Positions 9,203 to 18,281 are shown, numbered from the stretch's first letter. The stretch: 64,000 nucleotides of DNA from Intrasporangium oryzae NRRL B-24470 (GCF_000576595.1 NZ_AWSA01000013.1:1-64000); one strand, 5' to 3'. A program made the numbers and translations. Notes: generated from the letters alone by a model not told the origin.

Positions 9203-9577
9203 CTAGGAGCGGACCCCGCGGAGGGCCGTGCGGACGAGGTCGACCGCCGCGGCCTCGTCGAGACCGGCCTCGTGGGCGGCCGCGGCGAACTTCGTGGCGA
9301 GCGCCGCCACGGCGACGTCGGCCGTGTGCTCGCCCATGGCCACGGTCGTGCCTGCGCGGCGCCGGGTCTCGACGAGCCCGGAGGCCTCGAGCTCCTTGTA
9401 GGTGCGCGCCACGGTGTTCGCGGCGAGGCCGAGGTCGGCGGCGAGCGCCCGCACGGTCGGCAGGCGATCACCGGGCAGCAGGCGGCCCGACGTGATGAGC
9501 CCGGCGATCTGGGCCCGCACCTGCTCGTAGGGCGGCTCGGCCGATGCGGGGTCGACCCGGATGGACGAGATGGTCAC
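9203..9577 (-). CDS. GntR-family transcriptional regulator, YtrA-like
   Basis: Short one-domain GntR regulator, 124 residues. A winged helix-turn-helix (PPYEQVRAQIAGLITSGRL, then LAADLGLAANTVARTYKEL) covers residues 14-75, followed by a short helical tail. This is the YtrA pattern, with no large effector domain. GTG at 9577 is chosen because GGGAGG lies eight bases upstream; a GTG seven codons earlier would bury that site. It is divergent from cydA, and the paired repeats at 9681-9719 lie between them, so it is one candidate regulator of the cyd operon. Many YtrA regulators act on adjacent ABC exporters, and CydDC are ABC proteins (inference). Confidence 0.8.
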   Translation of the reverse strand: MTISSIRVDPASAEPPYEQVRAQIAGLITSGRLLPGDRLPTVRALAADLGLAANTVARTYKELEASGLVETRRRAGTTVAMGEHTADVAVAALATKFAAAAHEAGLDEAAAVDLVRTALRGVRS

Positions 9578-9680
9578 CCCGCCAGCCTCCCACGGCACGG
9601 TCCGAGCGGGGGCGCGCTGGGCGGCATACGGGCGCGTGGCGCGAGGTGGCGAGGGTCACGGCGGCGATTCCCTGTCGCGA

Positions 9681-9719
9681 CTACTACCGCATGTCGTAGG
9701 GTCTACTACGTCATGTAGT
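9681..9719. promoter_or_regulatory. Twin operator-like repeats upstream of cydA
   Basis: Two related dyads begin 22 bases apart, about two helical turns: CTACTACCGCATGTCGTAG (9681-9699) and CTACTACGTCATGTAGT (9703-9719). The second contains the perfect dyad ACTAC-n5-GTAGT. They lie 26-64 bases before the cydA start. TAC/GTA dyads of this type fit BlaI/MecI-family operators, and a blaI-like gene ends this very operon. The divergent GntR protein is the other candidate. Confidence 0.6.
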
Positions 9720-9744
9720 TGTCTTGTCCGCGTCGGGAGCCTCG

Positions 9745-11217
9745 ATGGATGCCACAGACCTCGCGAGATGGCAGTTCGCCATCACGACCGTGTACCACTT
9801 CCTCTTCGTGCCGATCACGATCGGCCTCTCCGCCGTGGTCGCCTTCTTCCACACCCGGTGGGTGCAGACCCACAACCCCGACTGGCTCCGGCTGGCGAAG
9901 TTCTTCGGCAAGCTCTTCACGATCAACTTCGCGCTCGGGCTCGTCACCGGCATCGTCCAGGAGTTCCAGTTCGGGATGAACTGGTCCGACTACTCCCGGT
10001 TCGTCGGGGACATCTTCGGCGCGCCGCTCGCCGTCGAGGCGCTGCTGGCGTTCTTCCTCGAGTCGACCTTCCTCGGCCTGTGGATCTTCGGCTGGGGGCG
10101 CCTGCCCGAGAAGCTCCACGCGTCGACGATGTGGATCGTGCACATCGGCACGCTCCTGTCGGGGTACTTCATCCTCGCGGCCAACTCGTTCATGCAGCAC
10201 CCGGTGGGCTACCGCTTCAACCCGATCACCGGCCGCGCCGAGCTGACCGACTTCTTCGCCGTGCTGACCAACAAGGTCCAGCTCGTCACCTTCCCGCACG
10301 TCGCCCTCTCGGCCTACATGGTCGCGGGTGCCGTCGTCATGGGCGTCTCGATCCACCTCATGCGCCGCGAGGCCCTCCGCGACGCCGACCGCAACCCCGC
10401 CCAGTCGGACGCCCCGCTCTACCGCCGCGCGGCACGGATCGGCGCGGTCCTCACCCTCGTCGCCGGCCTCGGCGTCGCCATCAGCGGCGACTTCCAGGGC
10501 AAGGTCATGACCGAGGTCCAGCCGATGAAGATGGCGGCCGCGGAGGCGCTCTACGAGACCTCTCCCCAGGGCGTCGGAGCCCCGTTCTCGGTGCTCACCG
10601 TCGGCTCCCTCGACGGACAGCACGCGAACGCGCTCATCGAGGTGCCCAAGCTGCTGTCCTTCCTCGCGACCGGCACCTTCGACGGCGAGGTCAAGGGCAT
10701 CAACGACCTCAAGGCCACCTACGCCCAGACGTACGGCACCACCGGCAACCCGCGCCTGACGGACACGGCGACGAACTACGTGCCCAACATCCCGACGACG
10801 TACTGGTCGTTCCGCATCATGATCGGCCTCGGCGTGGCCGCGGCCGCGATCGCCGCGGCGGTCCTCTGGGCGACGCGCAAGCGTCGCATGCCGACCTCCC
10901 GCTGGCTGCTCTACGCCGCGATCCTCGTGCCGATCATGCCCGTCCTCGCCAACTCCTTCGGCTGGATCTTCACCGAGGTCGGTCGCCAGCCGTGGCTCGT
11001 CTTCGGGCTCATGACGACGGCGACGGGTGTCTCCCCGGGAGTCTCGATGGGTGAGGTCATCACCTCGATGGTCGTCTACACGCTCCTCTACGGCGTCCTC
11101 GCCGTCGTCGAGATCAAGCTCTTCCTGACCTACGTCCGGCGCGGCGCCGAGCCGTTCGAGAAGCCCCAGGACCCGAGTGAGCGGGACGAGGACGCACCCC
11201 TCGTCTTCGCCTACTGA
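9745..11217 (+). CDS. cydA: Cytochrome bd ubiquinol/menaquinol oxidase subunit I
   Basis: Quinol-oxidising, haem-bearing subunit of the high-affinity terminal oxidase in the membrane, 490 residues. The ATG at 9745 has GGGAG five bases upstream and starts MDATDLARWQFAITTVYHFLFVP; His18 is the expected haem ligand. Conserved blocks include GLWIFGWGRLPEKLH, ANSFMQHPVGY, GDFQGKVM and NSFGWIFTEVGRQPW. About nine membrane helices are expected. The Q-loop between helices 6 and 7 is of the short type. First gene of cydABDC. Confidence 0.95.
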   Translation: MDATDLARWQFAITTVYHFLFVPITIGLSAVVAFFHTRWVQTHNPDWLRLAKFFGKLFTINFALGLVTGIVQEFQFGMNWSDYSRFVGDIFGAPLAVEALLAFFLESTFLGLWIFGWGRLPEKLHASTMWIVHIGTLLSGYFILAANSFMQHPVGYRFNPITGRAELTDFFAVLTNKVQLVTFPHVALSAYMVAGAVVMGVSIHLMRREALRDADRNPAQSDAPLYRRAARIGAVLTLVAGLGVAISGDFQGKVMTEVQPMKMAAAEALYETSPQGVGAPFSVLTVGSLDGQHANALIEVPKLLSFLATGTFDGEVKGINDLKATYAQTYGTTGNPRLTDTATNYVPNIPTTYWSFRIMIGLGVAAAAIAAAVLWATRKRRMPTSRWLLYAAILVPIMPVLANSFGWIFTEVGRQPWLVFGLMTTATGVSPGVSMGEVITSMVVYTLLYGVLAVVEIKLFLTYVRRGAEPFEKPQDPSERDEDAPLVFAY

Positions 11218-11262
11218 GCCCCGAGACCTGAGACCTGAGCCCCTGAAAGGCCTGTGACAGCA

Positions 11263-12324
11263 ATGGAACTCTCCACCTTCTGGTTCATCGTCCTCGGCGT
11301 CCTCTGGACCGGGTACTTCGTCCTCGAGGGCTTCGACTTCGGCGTCGGCATGCTCCTGCCCGTGCTCGGCGGCAAGCGCTGGGCCGGCGACGCCGCCGAC
11401 GCCGAGAAGCGCCGCCGCGTCCTGCTCAACACGATCGGCCCGGTCTGGGACGGCAACGAGGTCTGGGTCCTCACCGCCGGCGGGGCTACCTTCGCGGCCT
11501 TCCCGCACTGGTACGCGACGATGTTCAGCGGCTTCTACCTGCCGCTCCTGCTCATCCTCGTCGGGCTCATCGTGCGCAACCTCGGCTTCGAGTACCGCCA
11601 CAAGCGGCCCGAGGCACGGTGGAAGGCACGATGGGACCAGGCGATCTTCTGGGGCTCGCTCGTCCCGGCCCTCCTCTGGGGCGTCGCCCTGACCAACGTC
11701 GTGCGGGGCGTCCCGATCGACGCCGCGAAGGAGTACACCGGCAACCTCTTCACGCTCCTCAACCCGGTCGGTCTCCTCGGCGGTCTCGTCTTCGTCGCCC
11801 TCTTCGTCACGCACGGCGCGATCTTCGTCGCGCTCAAGACCGACGGCCCGATCCGCCAGGACGCGCGGGCCATCACGCAGCGGGCCGGCATCGTCGCGGC
11901 GGTCCTCGCCGTCGTGCTGCTCCTCGTCCTCGGCCTTGCCGACGGCAACCTCGCCTCGTGGGTGACGACGGTCGTGGCCGCGGTGGCGCTCCTCGGCGGG
12001 CTCGCGGCGAGTCGACAGGGGCGCGAGGGCTGGGCCTTCATCGGGACGGCCGTCACCATCGCCATGGCGGTCGCGACGTACTTCCTCATGCTCTTCCCCA
12101 ACGTCATGCCGAGCTCGACGAACCCGGCCTGGAACCTCACCGTCGAGAACGCCTCCAGCTCGCCCTACACCCTCAAGGTCATGACGATCGTCGCCCTGAT
12201 CTTCACGCCGATCGTCCTGCTCTACCAGGGCTGGACGTACTGGGTCTTCCGCAAGCGCCTGTCCACCAAGCACATCCCCGAGGACGTGCACGTCGAGACG
12301 GTCGCGGGCGCAGGAGCGCGATGA
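11263..12324 (+). CDS. cydB: Cytochrome bd oxidase subunit II
   Basis: Second core subunit of the bd oxidase, 353 residues. ATG 11263 gives the family start MELSTFWFIVLGVLWTGYF; an in-frame GTG at 11254 is too close to GAAAGG to be preferred. GFDFGVGML and WDGNEVW are intact, and several membrane helices follow through to LIFTPIVLLYQGWTYWVFRKR. It is 45 bases downstream of cydA, and the stop overlaps the cydD start (ATGA), so the oxidase and its assembly exporter are co-translated. Confidence 0.95.
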   Translation: MELSTFWFIVLGVLWTGYFVLEGFDFGVGMLLPVLGGKRWAGDAADAEKRRRVLLNTIGPVWDGNEVWVLTAGGATFAAFPHWYATMFSGFYLPLLLILVGLIVRNLGFEYRHKRPEARWKARWDQAIFWGSLVPALLWGVALTNVVRGVPIDAAKEYTGNLFTLLNPVGLLGGLVFVALFVTHGAIFVALKTDGPIRQDARAITQRAGIVAAVLAVVLLLVLGLADGNLASWVTTVVAAVALLGGLAASRQGREGWAFIGTAVTIAMAVATYFLMLFPNVMPSSTNPAWNLTVENASSSPYTLKVMTIVALIFTPIVLLYQGWTYWVFRKRLSTKHIPEDVHVETVAGAGAR

Positions 12325-14099
12325 AGCCCTTCGACCCGCGTCTCCTCCGGGCGGCCCCCGCCGCCCGGAGGCCCGTGGCCGCGCTCGGGGCGATGGGCGC
12401 CGTCTCGGGGGCGGCGACCATCGCCACGGCGTTCGCCCTGTCGGCCGTCGTCGTCGCGGTCGTCGAGGACACCGACGTCACCACGCCGCTGGTGTGGCTC
12501 GCGGCCCTCTTCGTCGCCCGGGCCGGTCTCGCCGCCGGCAGCGAGACCGTCTCGGCCTGGGCGGGCGTCTCCGTGTCGACCGAGCTCCGGTCGGCGCTGC
12601 TGCGGCGCTGGGGCTCCCTCGACGCAGACACGCGCCCTGAGCGCGGGGCCGCCCTCGCGCTCGCGACCTCGGGTGCGACCACCGTCGAGCCGTATGCCGC
12701 CCGCTTCCTCCCGACGCTCGTGACCGCCGCCGTCGTGCCGGCCCTCGCGATCGTCACGCTCGCCGTCGTCGACTGGCCGAGCGCGCTCGTCGTCGTGCTG
12801 ACGCTGCCCCTCCTGCCGGTCTTCGCCGCCCTCATCGGCAGGGCGACGGCGGAGTCGACCGAGCGGCGCTGGGCCGCCCTCGCCTCCCTCTCGGGCCACT
12901 TCCTCGACGTCGTCCGCGGCCTGCCGACGCTCGTCGCCTACGGCCGGGCCCGCCGCCAGGTCGAGACGGTGCGCGAGGTGAGCGACCGGCACCGGGTCGC
13001 GACGATGGAGACCCTGCGGATCGCCTTCCTCAGCTCGGCCGCTCTCGAGCTCCTCGCGACGATCTCGGTCGCGGTCGTCGCCGTGACGGTGGGCCTGCGC
13101 CTGTCGACGGGCTCGATGCTGCTCGGCCCTGCCCTCGTCGCGATCCTCCTGGCCCCGGAGGCCTACTGGCCGGTCCGACGCGTAGGCGCCGAGTTCCACT
13201 CCGCCGCCGACGGCGCCGTCGCCCTCGACGAGATCCTCACCCACCTCGAGACCCCCAGCTCACCGAACGCGGCGTTCGGTTCCGAACGCGCTGGTATACC
13301 GCTGATCTCGGCATCGAACGCCGCGTTCGGTTCACGGAGAGGTGGAGGACAGCAGGGGGCGCTCGAGGGGCGGGTCCGGGTCCACGGGGTCACCTACACG
13401 TATGCCGCTGGGTCGGCTCCCGTCCTCCGCAACCTCGACCTGGTGGCGGGGCCGGGCCTCACCGTGGTCACCGGCCCGTCCGGTGCGGGCAAGTCGACCC
13501 TGCTCGACCTCGTCGCGGGGCTGCGGCGGCCGAGCGAGGGAACCGTCGAGGCGCCCGCGGTGCACTACGTGACCCAGCGACCCTTCCTCGCCGCAGGGAC
13601 CGTCCACGACGCCCTGACCATCGGCCACGACGTCGACGACGTGCAGCTCTGGGCGGCCCTTCGCGCGGTCGGCCTCGACGGGGTCATCGCCAGCCTCCCT
13701 GAGGGGGTCTGGGCTCACCTCGGCGACGAGGGCTTCGGCCTGTCCGCCGGGCAGCGCCAGCGCCTCGCCCTGGCCCGGGCCTGGCTCTCCCCCGAGACCG
13801 TGCTCCTGCTCGACGAGCCCACGGCCCACCTCGACGACGAGTCGGCGCACCGCCTCGGCGAGCTGATCGCCGAGCTCGCCGAACGCCGGGTCGTCATCGC
13901 CGTGACACACCGTCCCGAGCTGCTCGAGCACGCCGACCACCACCTCGTCCTCGGCGAGTCGGGCGCCCTCGAGGCCGCCACCGCGCCGACCCTCGAACCC
14001 GCGCTGGAAGCCGCACTGGAAGCCACGCTCGACCCAGCCATCGAGGCCGCCCCCGAACCCCATGGCGAGACCACCACGACCCACGAGGAGCCGTCATGA
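12321..14099 (+). CDS. cydD: Thiol reductant ABC exporter subunit CydD
   Basis: One half of the CydDC heterodimer that exports cysteine/glutathione-type reductants needed for bd oxidase assembly; 592 residues. An N-terminal six-helix domain is followed by an ATPase with Walker A GPSGAGKST near residue 385, signature LSAGQRQ near 474 (Ala replaces the usual Gly) and LLLLDEPTAHLDD. Odd features: residues about 315-338 in the linker between the two domains are encoded by a 68-bp palindromic repeat (13263-13330). The C-terminus also carries a low-complexity Glu/Ala/Pro tail of about 40 residues made of imperfect EPALEAALEA-like repeats. Both ends overlap neighbouring genes by four bases. Confidence 0.93.
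   Translation: MKPFDPRLLRAAPAARRPVAALGAMGAVSGAATIATAFALSAVVVAVVEDTDVTTPLVWLAALFVARAGLAAGSETVSAWAGVSVSTELRSALLRRWGSLDADTRPERGAALALATSGATTVEPYAARFLPTLVTAAVVPALAIVTLAVVDWPSALVVVLTLPLLPVFAALIGRATAESTERRWAALASLSGHFLDVVRGLPTLVAYGRARRQVETVREVSDRHRVATMETLRIAFLSSAALELLATISVAVVAVTVGLRLSTGSMLLGPALVAILLAPEAYWPVRRVGAEFHSAADGAVALDEILTHLETPSSPNAAFGSERAGIPLISASNAAFGSRRGGGQQGALEGRVRVHGVTYTYAAGSAPVLRNLDLVAGPGLTVVTGPSGAGKSTLLDLVAGLRRPSEGTVEAPAVHYVTQRPFLAAGTVHDALTIGHDVDDVQLWAALRAVGLDGVIASLPEGVWAHLGDEGFGLSAGQRQRLALARAWLSPETVLLLDEPTAHLDDESAHRLGELIAELAERRVVIAVTHRPELLEHADHHLVLGESGALEAATAPTLEPALEAALEATLDPAIEAAPEPHGETTTTHEEPS
13263..13330. repeat. 68-bp palindromic element inserted in frame in cydD
   Basis: Terminal arms form a perfect 16-bp inverted repeat (13263-13278 with 13315-13330), and each arm is itself nearly palindromic (CGAACG...CGTTCG). 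The middle holds GGTATACCGCTGA. Aligned without gaps to the complement of the intergenic element at 29899-29966, 48 of 68 bases match by hand count. TCAC occurs at 13260-13263 and again at 13332-13335, exactly 72 bases apart. That equals 24 codons and fits a 4-bp target duplication, which would keep the frame open. Encodes NAAFGSERAGIPLISASNAAF. Confidence 0.7.
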
Positions 14100-15796
14100 C
14101 ACCCGCGCCCTCCGACTCCGGCCTGCTCGACCGGCCGGCCCCGGTCGCGCCCGCCCAGCACACCCCCGCGGTGTGGCGGCCGTCGGCGGGGATCGTGCGC
14201 GGTGGCCTCCTCGGCGGGATCGCGACCGCGGCCGGGATGGCCCTCACCGCGACGTCTGGGTGGCTCATCGTCCGTGCCTCCGAGCAGCCCGTGATCCTCA
14301 CCCTGCTCACCGCGATCGTGGCCGTTCGCGCCTTCGGCATGGCCCGACCCGTGTTCCGCTACTGGGAACGCCTCACCAGCCACGACGCGGCCCTCGCCAC
14401 GCTCGCCGCCCGGCGCACGGCGGCATACGACGCCCTCATCCCGCTGACCCCGGCGCGGCTCGGGCGGCGACGCCGCTCGGACGTCCTCACCGGGGTCGTC
14501 GACGACCTCACCGACGAGGTCGACGCCCAGGTGCGGGTCACCGTGCCGGTGATCTCGACCCTCGTCGCCTGCGGGCTCGTCCTGGCCCTGACCGCCCTCG
14601 TCGCGCTCCCCGTCGCGGGGATCCTCCTCGCCCTCGCGGTGGTCGTGGCGGGCACGTGCGTCGTGGCCCTGCGCCTCGAGTCCCGCTCGCTCACCGAGCT
14701 GCTCGACGCCCGCGCGGAGGTCACCCGCGTCAGTGAGCTGACGACCAGCCAGGCCGGCGAGCTGCGCGCCGTCGGCGGCTGGGACACGGCGCTCGGGTGG
14801 CTCGACCGGGCCCAGGAACACCTCGCCCGGGCGACCCGTCGCCTCAGCGCGGGACGGGCCCTCGCCTCGGCGGCCTTCCTGCTGGCGGTCGGTGCCGCCG
14901 TCGCCGGCATCGTGCTCGTCGTGCGCGACCTCGACGTCGGCGCACCCGTCAAGGCGCTGCTCGTCCTCACCCCCGTCGCCGTGTCCGAGGCGATCACCCC
15001 GCTCGTCGACGCCATGCGCGCGCTCGCCCGCGCCGAGGGCAGCGCCGCGCGGATCGCGGCCCTGCTCGGGCTGACGCCCGCGGTGCGCGAGACCCGCGGA
15101 CCGGGCGGCACCGCCCCGACGCTCGCGACCGACCGTCCGCCGCACATCGAGCTCGTCGGCGTCACCGCGTCGTGGACCGGCGACCGTCAGGACGTCGGGC
15201 CCATCGACCTCGTCCTCGCGCCGGGCTCGCGCACCGCCCTCATAGGCTCCAACGGCAGCGGCAAGTCGACCCTCCTCGCCGTGATCGCCCGCCACCTCGA
15301 CCCGACCGCGGGCCGCTGCCTCTGGGACGGCACCGACGTGACGACGCTCCCCCTCGACGACGTCCGCGGGCTCGTCGCCCTCGTCGACGACGAACCACAC
15401 GTCTTCGCGACGACGCTGCGCCAGAACCTGCTCCTCGCAGCGCCCTCCGCGACCGACGACGACATCCGCGAGGCACTCGACCGGGCCGGCCTCACGCGGC
15501 TCATCAGGGCGCTCCCAGACCGCCTCGACACGGTGCTCGGCGCCGGAGGCCGGGGCCTGTCCGGTGGTGAGCGCGCCCGGCTCGGCATCGCCCGGGCCCT
15601 GCTGAGCGGCCGTCCAGTCGTCCTGCTCGACGAGCCCGTCGCCCACCTCGACCCGCCGACCGCCACGGCGGTCATCACCGACCTCATGCGTGCCGAGCAC
15701 GCCGACCCCACCCGCACCATCCTCATGGTCACGCACCGGCCCGAGGGGCTCGACCTCTTCGACCGCGTGATCACGCTCGACCCGGCCCGCCGGTAG
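14096..15796 (+). CDS. cydC: Thiol reductant ABC exporter subunit CydC
   Basis: Partner of CydD in the membrane exporter, 566 residues. A six-helix membrane domain (first helix near GGLLGGIATAAGMALTAT) is followed by an ATPase with Walker A GSNGSGKST near residue 384, signature LSGGERARLG and VVLLDEPVAHLDPP. The switch His is in VTHRPEG. The start overlaps the cydD stop by four bases. Together the four genes make a complete, self-contained bd oxidase module, probably used under low oxygen or when the main oxidase is inhibited. Confidence 0.93.
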   Translation: MTPAPSDSGLLDRPAPVAPAQHTPAVWRPSAGIVRGGLLGGIATAAGMALTATSGWLIVRASEQPVILTLLTAIVAVRAFGMARPVFRYWERLTSHDAALATLAARRTAAYDALIPLTPARLGRRRRSDVLTGVVDDLTDEVDAQVRVTVPVISTLVACGLVLALTALVALPVAGILLALAVVVAGTCVVALRLESRSLTELLDARAEVTRVSELTTSQAGELRAVGGWDTALGWLDRAQEHLARATRRLSAGRALASAAFLLAVGAAVAGIVLVVRDLDVGAPVKALLVLTPVAVSEAITPLVDAMRALARAEGSAARIAALLGLTPAVRETRGPGGTAPTLATDRPPHIELVGVTASWTGDRQDVGPIDLVLAPGSRTALIGSNGSGKSTLLAVIARHLDPTAGRCLWDGTDVTTLPLDDVRGLVALVDDEPHVFATTLRQNLLLAAPSATDDDIREALDRAGLTRLIRALPDRLDTVLGAGGRGLSGGERARLGIARALLSGRPVVLLDEPVAHLDPPTATAVITDLMRAEHADPTRTILMVTHRPEGLDLFDRVITLDPARR

Positions 15797-15808
15797 ATTG
15801 GAGTCACC

Positions 15809-16309
15809 ATGCCCACCAACCCTCGCAACCGACTCGGTGACCTCGAGCGCGCCGTCATGGAGCTGCTCTGGACCACCGACCGCAGCCACCCCGACGGGAT
15901 CACGGTCCGTGAGGTCCACGACCGGATCGGCCTCGAGCGTGGCCTCGCCTACACGACCCTCATGACCGTGCTCGACCGGATGGCCAAGAAGGGCCTCGTC
16001 AACCGCCAGCGCGACGGCCGTGCCTGGCGCTACACCGCCGCCTCGAGCCGTGAGGAGCTGACCTCCGAGACGCTCCACCACACCCTCGGCGAGCTGGCCG
16101 GCGACGAGCGTCGCAGCGCCCTGCTCCACTTCCTCGACGAGTCGACGCCCCAGGAGCTCGAGGAGCTGCGCGCAGCGCTCGCCGAGCTCGAGCGCCGCCG
16201 CCCAGACGCCGCCGTGGACTCCGACGGCTCGTCCGACGGGTCGTCCCACGTGTCGTCCGGCGAGTCCAGCGGCGACACCCCGAGCCCGGTTCGGCACCGG
16301 GTCTCCTGA
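15809..16309 (+). CDS. BlaI/MecI/CopY-family transcriptional repressor
   Basis: Winged-helix dimeric repressor, 166 residues. DNA-binding region at residues 8-80: GDLERAVMELLW, TVREVHDRIG, LAYTTLMTVLDRMAKKGLVNRQRDGRAWRYTA, the classical family pattern. A C-terminal dimerisation helix precedes an unusual Ser/Gly/Asp-rich tail of about 30 residues (DSDGSSDGSS and on). GGAG six bases before the ATG serves as ribosome-binding site. It starts 12 bases after cydC and is followed by an M56 peptidase gene, the usual sensor/protease partner. Its operators may be the twin dyads before cydA. Confidence 0.88.
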   Translation: MPTNPRNRLGDLERAVMELLWTTDRSHPDGITVREVHDRIGLERGLAYTTLMTVLDRMAKKGLVNRQRDGRAWRYTAASSREELTSETLHHTLGELAGDERRSALLHFLDESTPQELEELRAALAELERRRPDAAVDSDGSSDGSSHVSSGESSGDTPSPVRHRVS

Positions 16310-16336
16310 GGGACCCTGAGAGGCCTGGAAGGCACG

Positions 16337-17233
16337 GTGTCGGTGGCAGCGCTTGCGGCGCTCATCCTCCTCGCGGTCGCGCTCGCCTGGCCCGTCCCCC
16401 GGGTCATGGCGGGCCTCACCGCGTTCCGCCGTGCGCCGAGGCCGGCCCTCGTCGTCTGGCAGGCGACCGCTGTCGCGGCCGTCCTCGCCGCGCTCTTCGC
16501 GGCGCCGGCGGCCGTCCCCCTCTTCCTCGACGGAAGTGGGCCCGTCGACGAGCAGCTCATCCCGGTCGCCGTCGCGGCCCTTCTCAGCGGGATCGTCGCC
16601 GCGCGGCTGCTCCTCTCCGGGCACCGGGTCGGCACGAACCTCCGGGCCGTCCGGCGCCAGCACCGCGAGCTCGTCGACCTGCTCGCCGTGCACGGTGACA
16701 CCCAGGTCCGCGTCCTCGAGCACCCGACGCCGACGGCCTACTGCGTCCCCGGCATCCAACGTCGCGTCGTCCTGACGCAAGGGACGATCGACACGCTCCC
16801 CGGCCGCGAGCTCGACGCGGTCCTCGCCCACGAGCGGGCCCACCTCGTCGCCCGCCACGACCTCGTGATGGAGTTCTTCACGGTCGTCCACGAGGCCGTC
16901 CCCCGGTTCATGCGCTCGTCGGCCGCGCTGCGCGAGGTCAACCTCCTCATCGAGGTCCTCGCCGACCGGGCCGCCGTGCGCGAGACGAGCGCCGTCCTGA
17001 CCGGGCGGGCGATCGTCCGGATGGCCGGCGGTCCGAAGCCGGCCGGCACGATGGCGATCCGCGAGGCCCCCTCGGCCGCACGCGTCCGGCTCGGCCTGCT
17101 CGACGACGAGGCACGGATCGCGGGGATGCCGCCGGCGCTCGTCAGCGTCGGGATGTACGCCTTCGCCCTCTCGCTCGTCGCCATGCCGTTCGCCCTGCTT
17201 GTCGGGGCGCTCACGGGGGTCACGGCGTCCTGA
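16337..17233 (+). CDS. M56-family (BlaR1-like) membrane metallopeptidase
   Basis: Membrane zinc peptidase, 298 residues. Two helix regions near the N-terminus (residues 3-22 and 35-55) and another at the C-terminus surround a cytoplasmic domain with HERAH (HExxH zinc site) in LDAVLAHERAHLVARHD and a downstream Glu in LLIEVLADRAAV. It lacks the extracellular penicillin-binding sensor of true BlaR1, so its signal is unknown. Start GTG at 16337 has GGAAGG about five bases upstream. By family analogy it would cleave or inactivate the BlaI-like repressor encoded 27 bases upstream. Confidence 0.85.
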   Translation: MSVAALAALILLAVALAWPVPRVMAGLTAFRRAPRPALVVWQATAVAAVLAALFAAPAAVPLFLDGSGPVDEQLIPVAVAALLSGIVAARLLLSGHRVGTNLRAVRRQHRELVDLLAVHGDTQVRVLEHPTPTAYCVPGIQRRVVLTQGTIDTLPGRELDAVLAHERAHLVARHDLVMEFFTVVHEAVPRFMRSSAALREVNLLIEVLADRAAVRETSAVLTGRAIVRMAGGPKPAGTMAIREAPSAARVRLGLLDDEARIAGMPPALVSVGMYAFALSLVAMPFALLVGALTGVTAS

Positions 17234-17255
17234 GCCCTTGGGTAGGGTGACCGCC

Positions 17256-18281
17256 ATGCGCGTTCTCGTCAGCGGAGGAGCCGGCTACATCGGCTCGCAC
17301 ACGGTCGTCCAGCTCGTCGCGGCAGGGCACGAGGTGCTCATCGTCGACAACTTCGGCAACAGCAAGCCGACCGTGGTCAACCGCCTCGAGGCCCTGACCG
17401 GCACCCATCTGCCGGTCCACGCCTTCGACCTCACCGACGTCGACAAGACCGAGCACCTCTTCGCGCACGAGCACATCGACGCCGTCATCCACTTCGCCGG
17501 TCTCAAGGCCGTCGGCGAGAGCGTCGAGAAGCCGCTCGAGTACTACGAGAACAACCTCGGCTCGACCTTCTCCCTCGTCCGCGCGATGCGGCGCCACGGC
17601 GTCGAGAAGCTCGTCTTCAGCTCGTCGGCCACCGTGTACGGCACGGAGCAGGAGGCCGCGACGGAGGACCGGCGCACCTTCGCGACGAACCCCTACGGCT
17701 GGACCAAGGTCATGCAGGAGCAGATCCTGCGGGACGTCGCCGGCGCGCACCCCTCGATGCGGATCGCGCTGCTGCGCTACTTCAACCCGGTCGGCGCCCA
17801 CGTGTCCGGGACGATCGGCGAGGACCCGCAGGGCATCCCCAACAACCTCGTCCCCTTCATCGCGCAGGTGGCCGTGGGTCGCCGTCCCGTTCTCGAGGTC
17901 TTCGGCGACGACTACCCGACGAGGGACGGCACGTGCGAACGCGACTACATCCACGTCGAGGACCTCGCCGCCGGTCACCTCGCCGCGCTCACGAGGCTCG
18001 CGAGCACCGACGACCCGATCTCGACGTGGAACCTCGGCACGGGTCAGGGCACCTCCGTCCTCGAGATGCTGCACGCGTTCGAGCGGGCGGTCGGGCGGGA
18101 GCTGCCCCACCGCGTCGTCGCGCGGCGTCCCGGTGACGTCGCCGTGTCGTACGCCGACCCGGCCAAGGCCAACCGCGAGCTCGGCTGGAAGGCGACTCGG
18201 ACCATCGACGACATGTGCGTCGACACGTGGCGCTGGCAGCAGGCCAACCCGCACGGCTACCCCGACTCCGACTTCGCCTGA
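17256..18281 (+). CDS. galE: UDP-glucose 4-epimerase
   Basis: Interconverts UDP-glucose and UDP-galactose with bound NAD in the cytoplasm; 341 residues, normal length. GGAGYIGSH at residues 7-15 is the NAD site. SSSATVYG supplies the catalytic Ser and YGWTK the Tyr-x3-Lys pair. YFNPVGAH, RDYIHVEDLA and the C-terminal SYADPAKANRELGW are typical. No Shine-Dalgarno is seen; TAGGGT (17243-17248) ends seven bases before the ATG, so the mRNA may be leaderless and separately transcribed from the cyd cluster. Confidence 0.93.
   Translation: MRVLVSGGAGYIGSHTVVQLVAAGHEVLIVDNFGNSKPTVVNRLEALTGTHLPVHAFDLTDVDKTEHLFAHEHIDAVIHFAGLKAVGESVEKPLEYYENNLGSTFSLVRAMRRHGVEKLVFSSSATVYGTEQEAATEDRRTFATNPYGWTKVMQEQILRDVAGAHPSMRIALLRYFNPVGAHVSGTIGEDPQGIPNNLVPFIAQVAVGRRPVLEVFGDDYPTRDGTCERDYIHVEDLAAGHLAALTRLASTDDPISTWNLGTGQGTSVLEMLHAFERAVGRELPHRVVARRPGDVAVSYADPAKANRELGWKATRTIDDMCVDTWRWQQANPHGYPDSDFA

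Noticed and set aside
9706-12291. 861-codon minus-strand frame opposite cydA and cydB
   Set aside because: Antisense shadow of two clear oxidase genes; low-complexity charged translation without motifs.
13400-13412. GTATGCCGCTGGG copies inside genes as conserved protein motifs (Tyr-Ala-Ala-Gly)
   Set aside because: The copies fall in unrelated proteins, both orientations and different reading phases, so a shared protein motif cannot explain them.
15809-17233. A beta-lactam resistance locus (blaI-blaR1)
   Set aside because: No beta-lactamase or penicillin-binding gene is nearby and the M56 protein lacks a penicillin-sensor domain; context points to the cyd operon.
13715-17257. Very long open frame on the minus strand (about 1180 codons), antisense to cydD, cydC, blaI and the M56 gene
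   Set aside because: It lies wholly opposite well-supported genes, has Asp/Arg/Gly/Glu-biased composition typical of the complement of high-G+C codons, and shows no domain.
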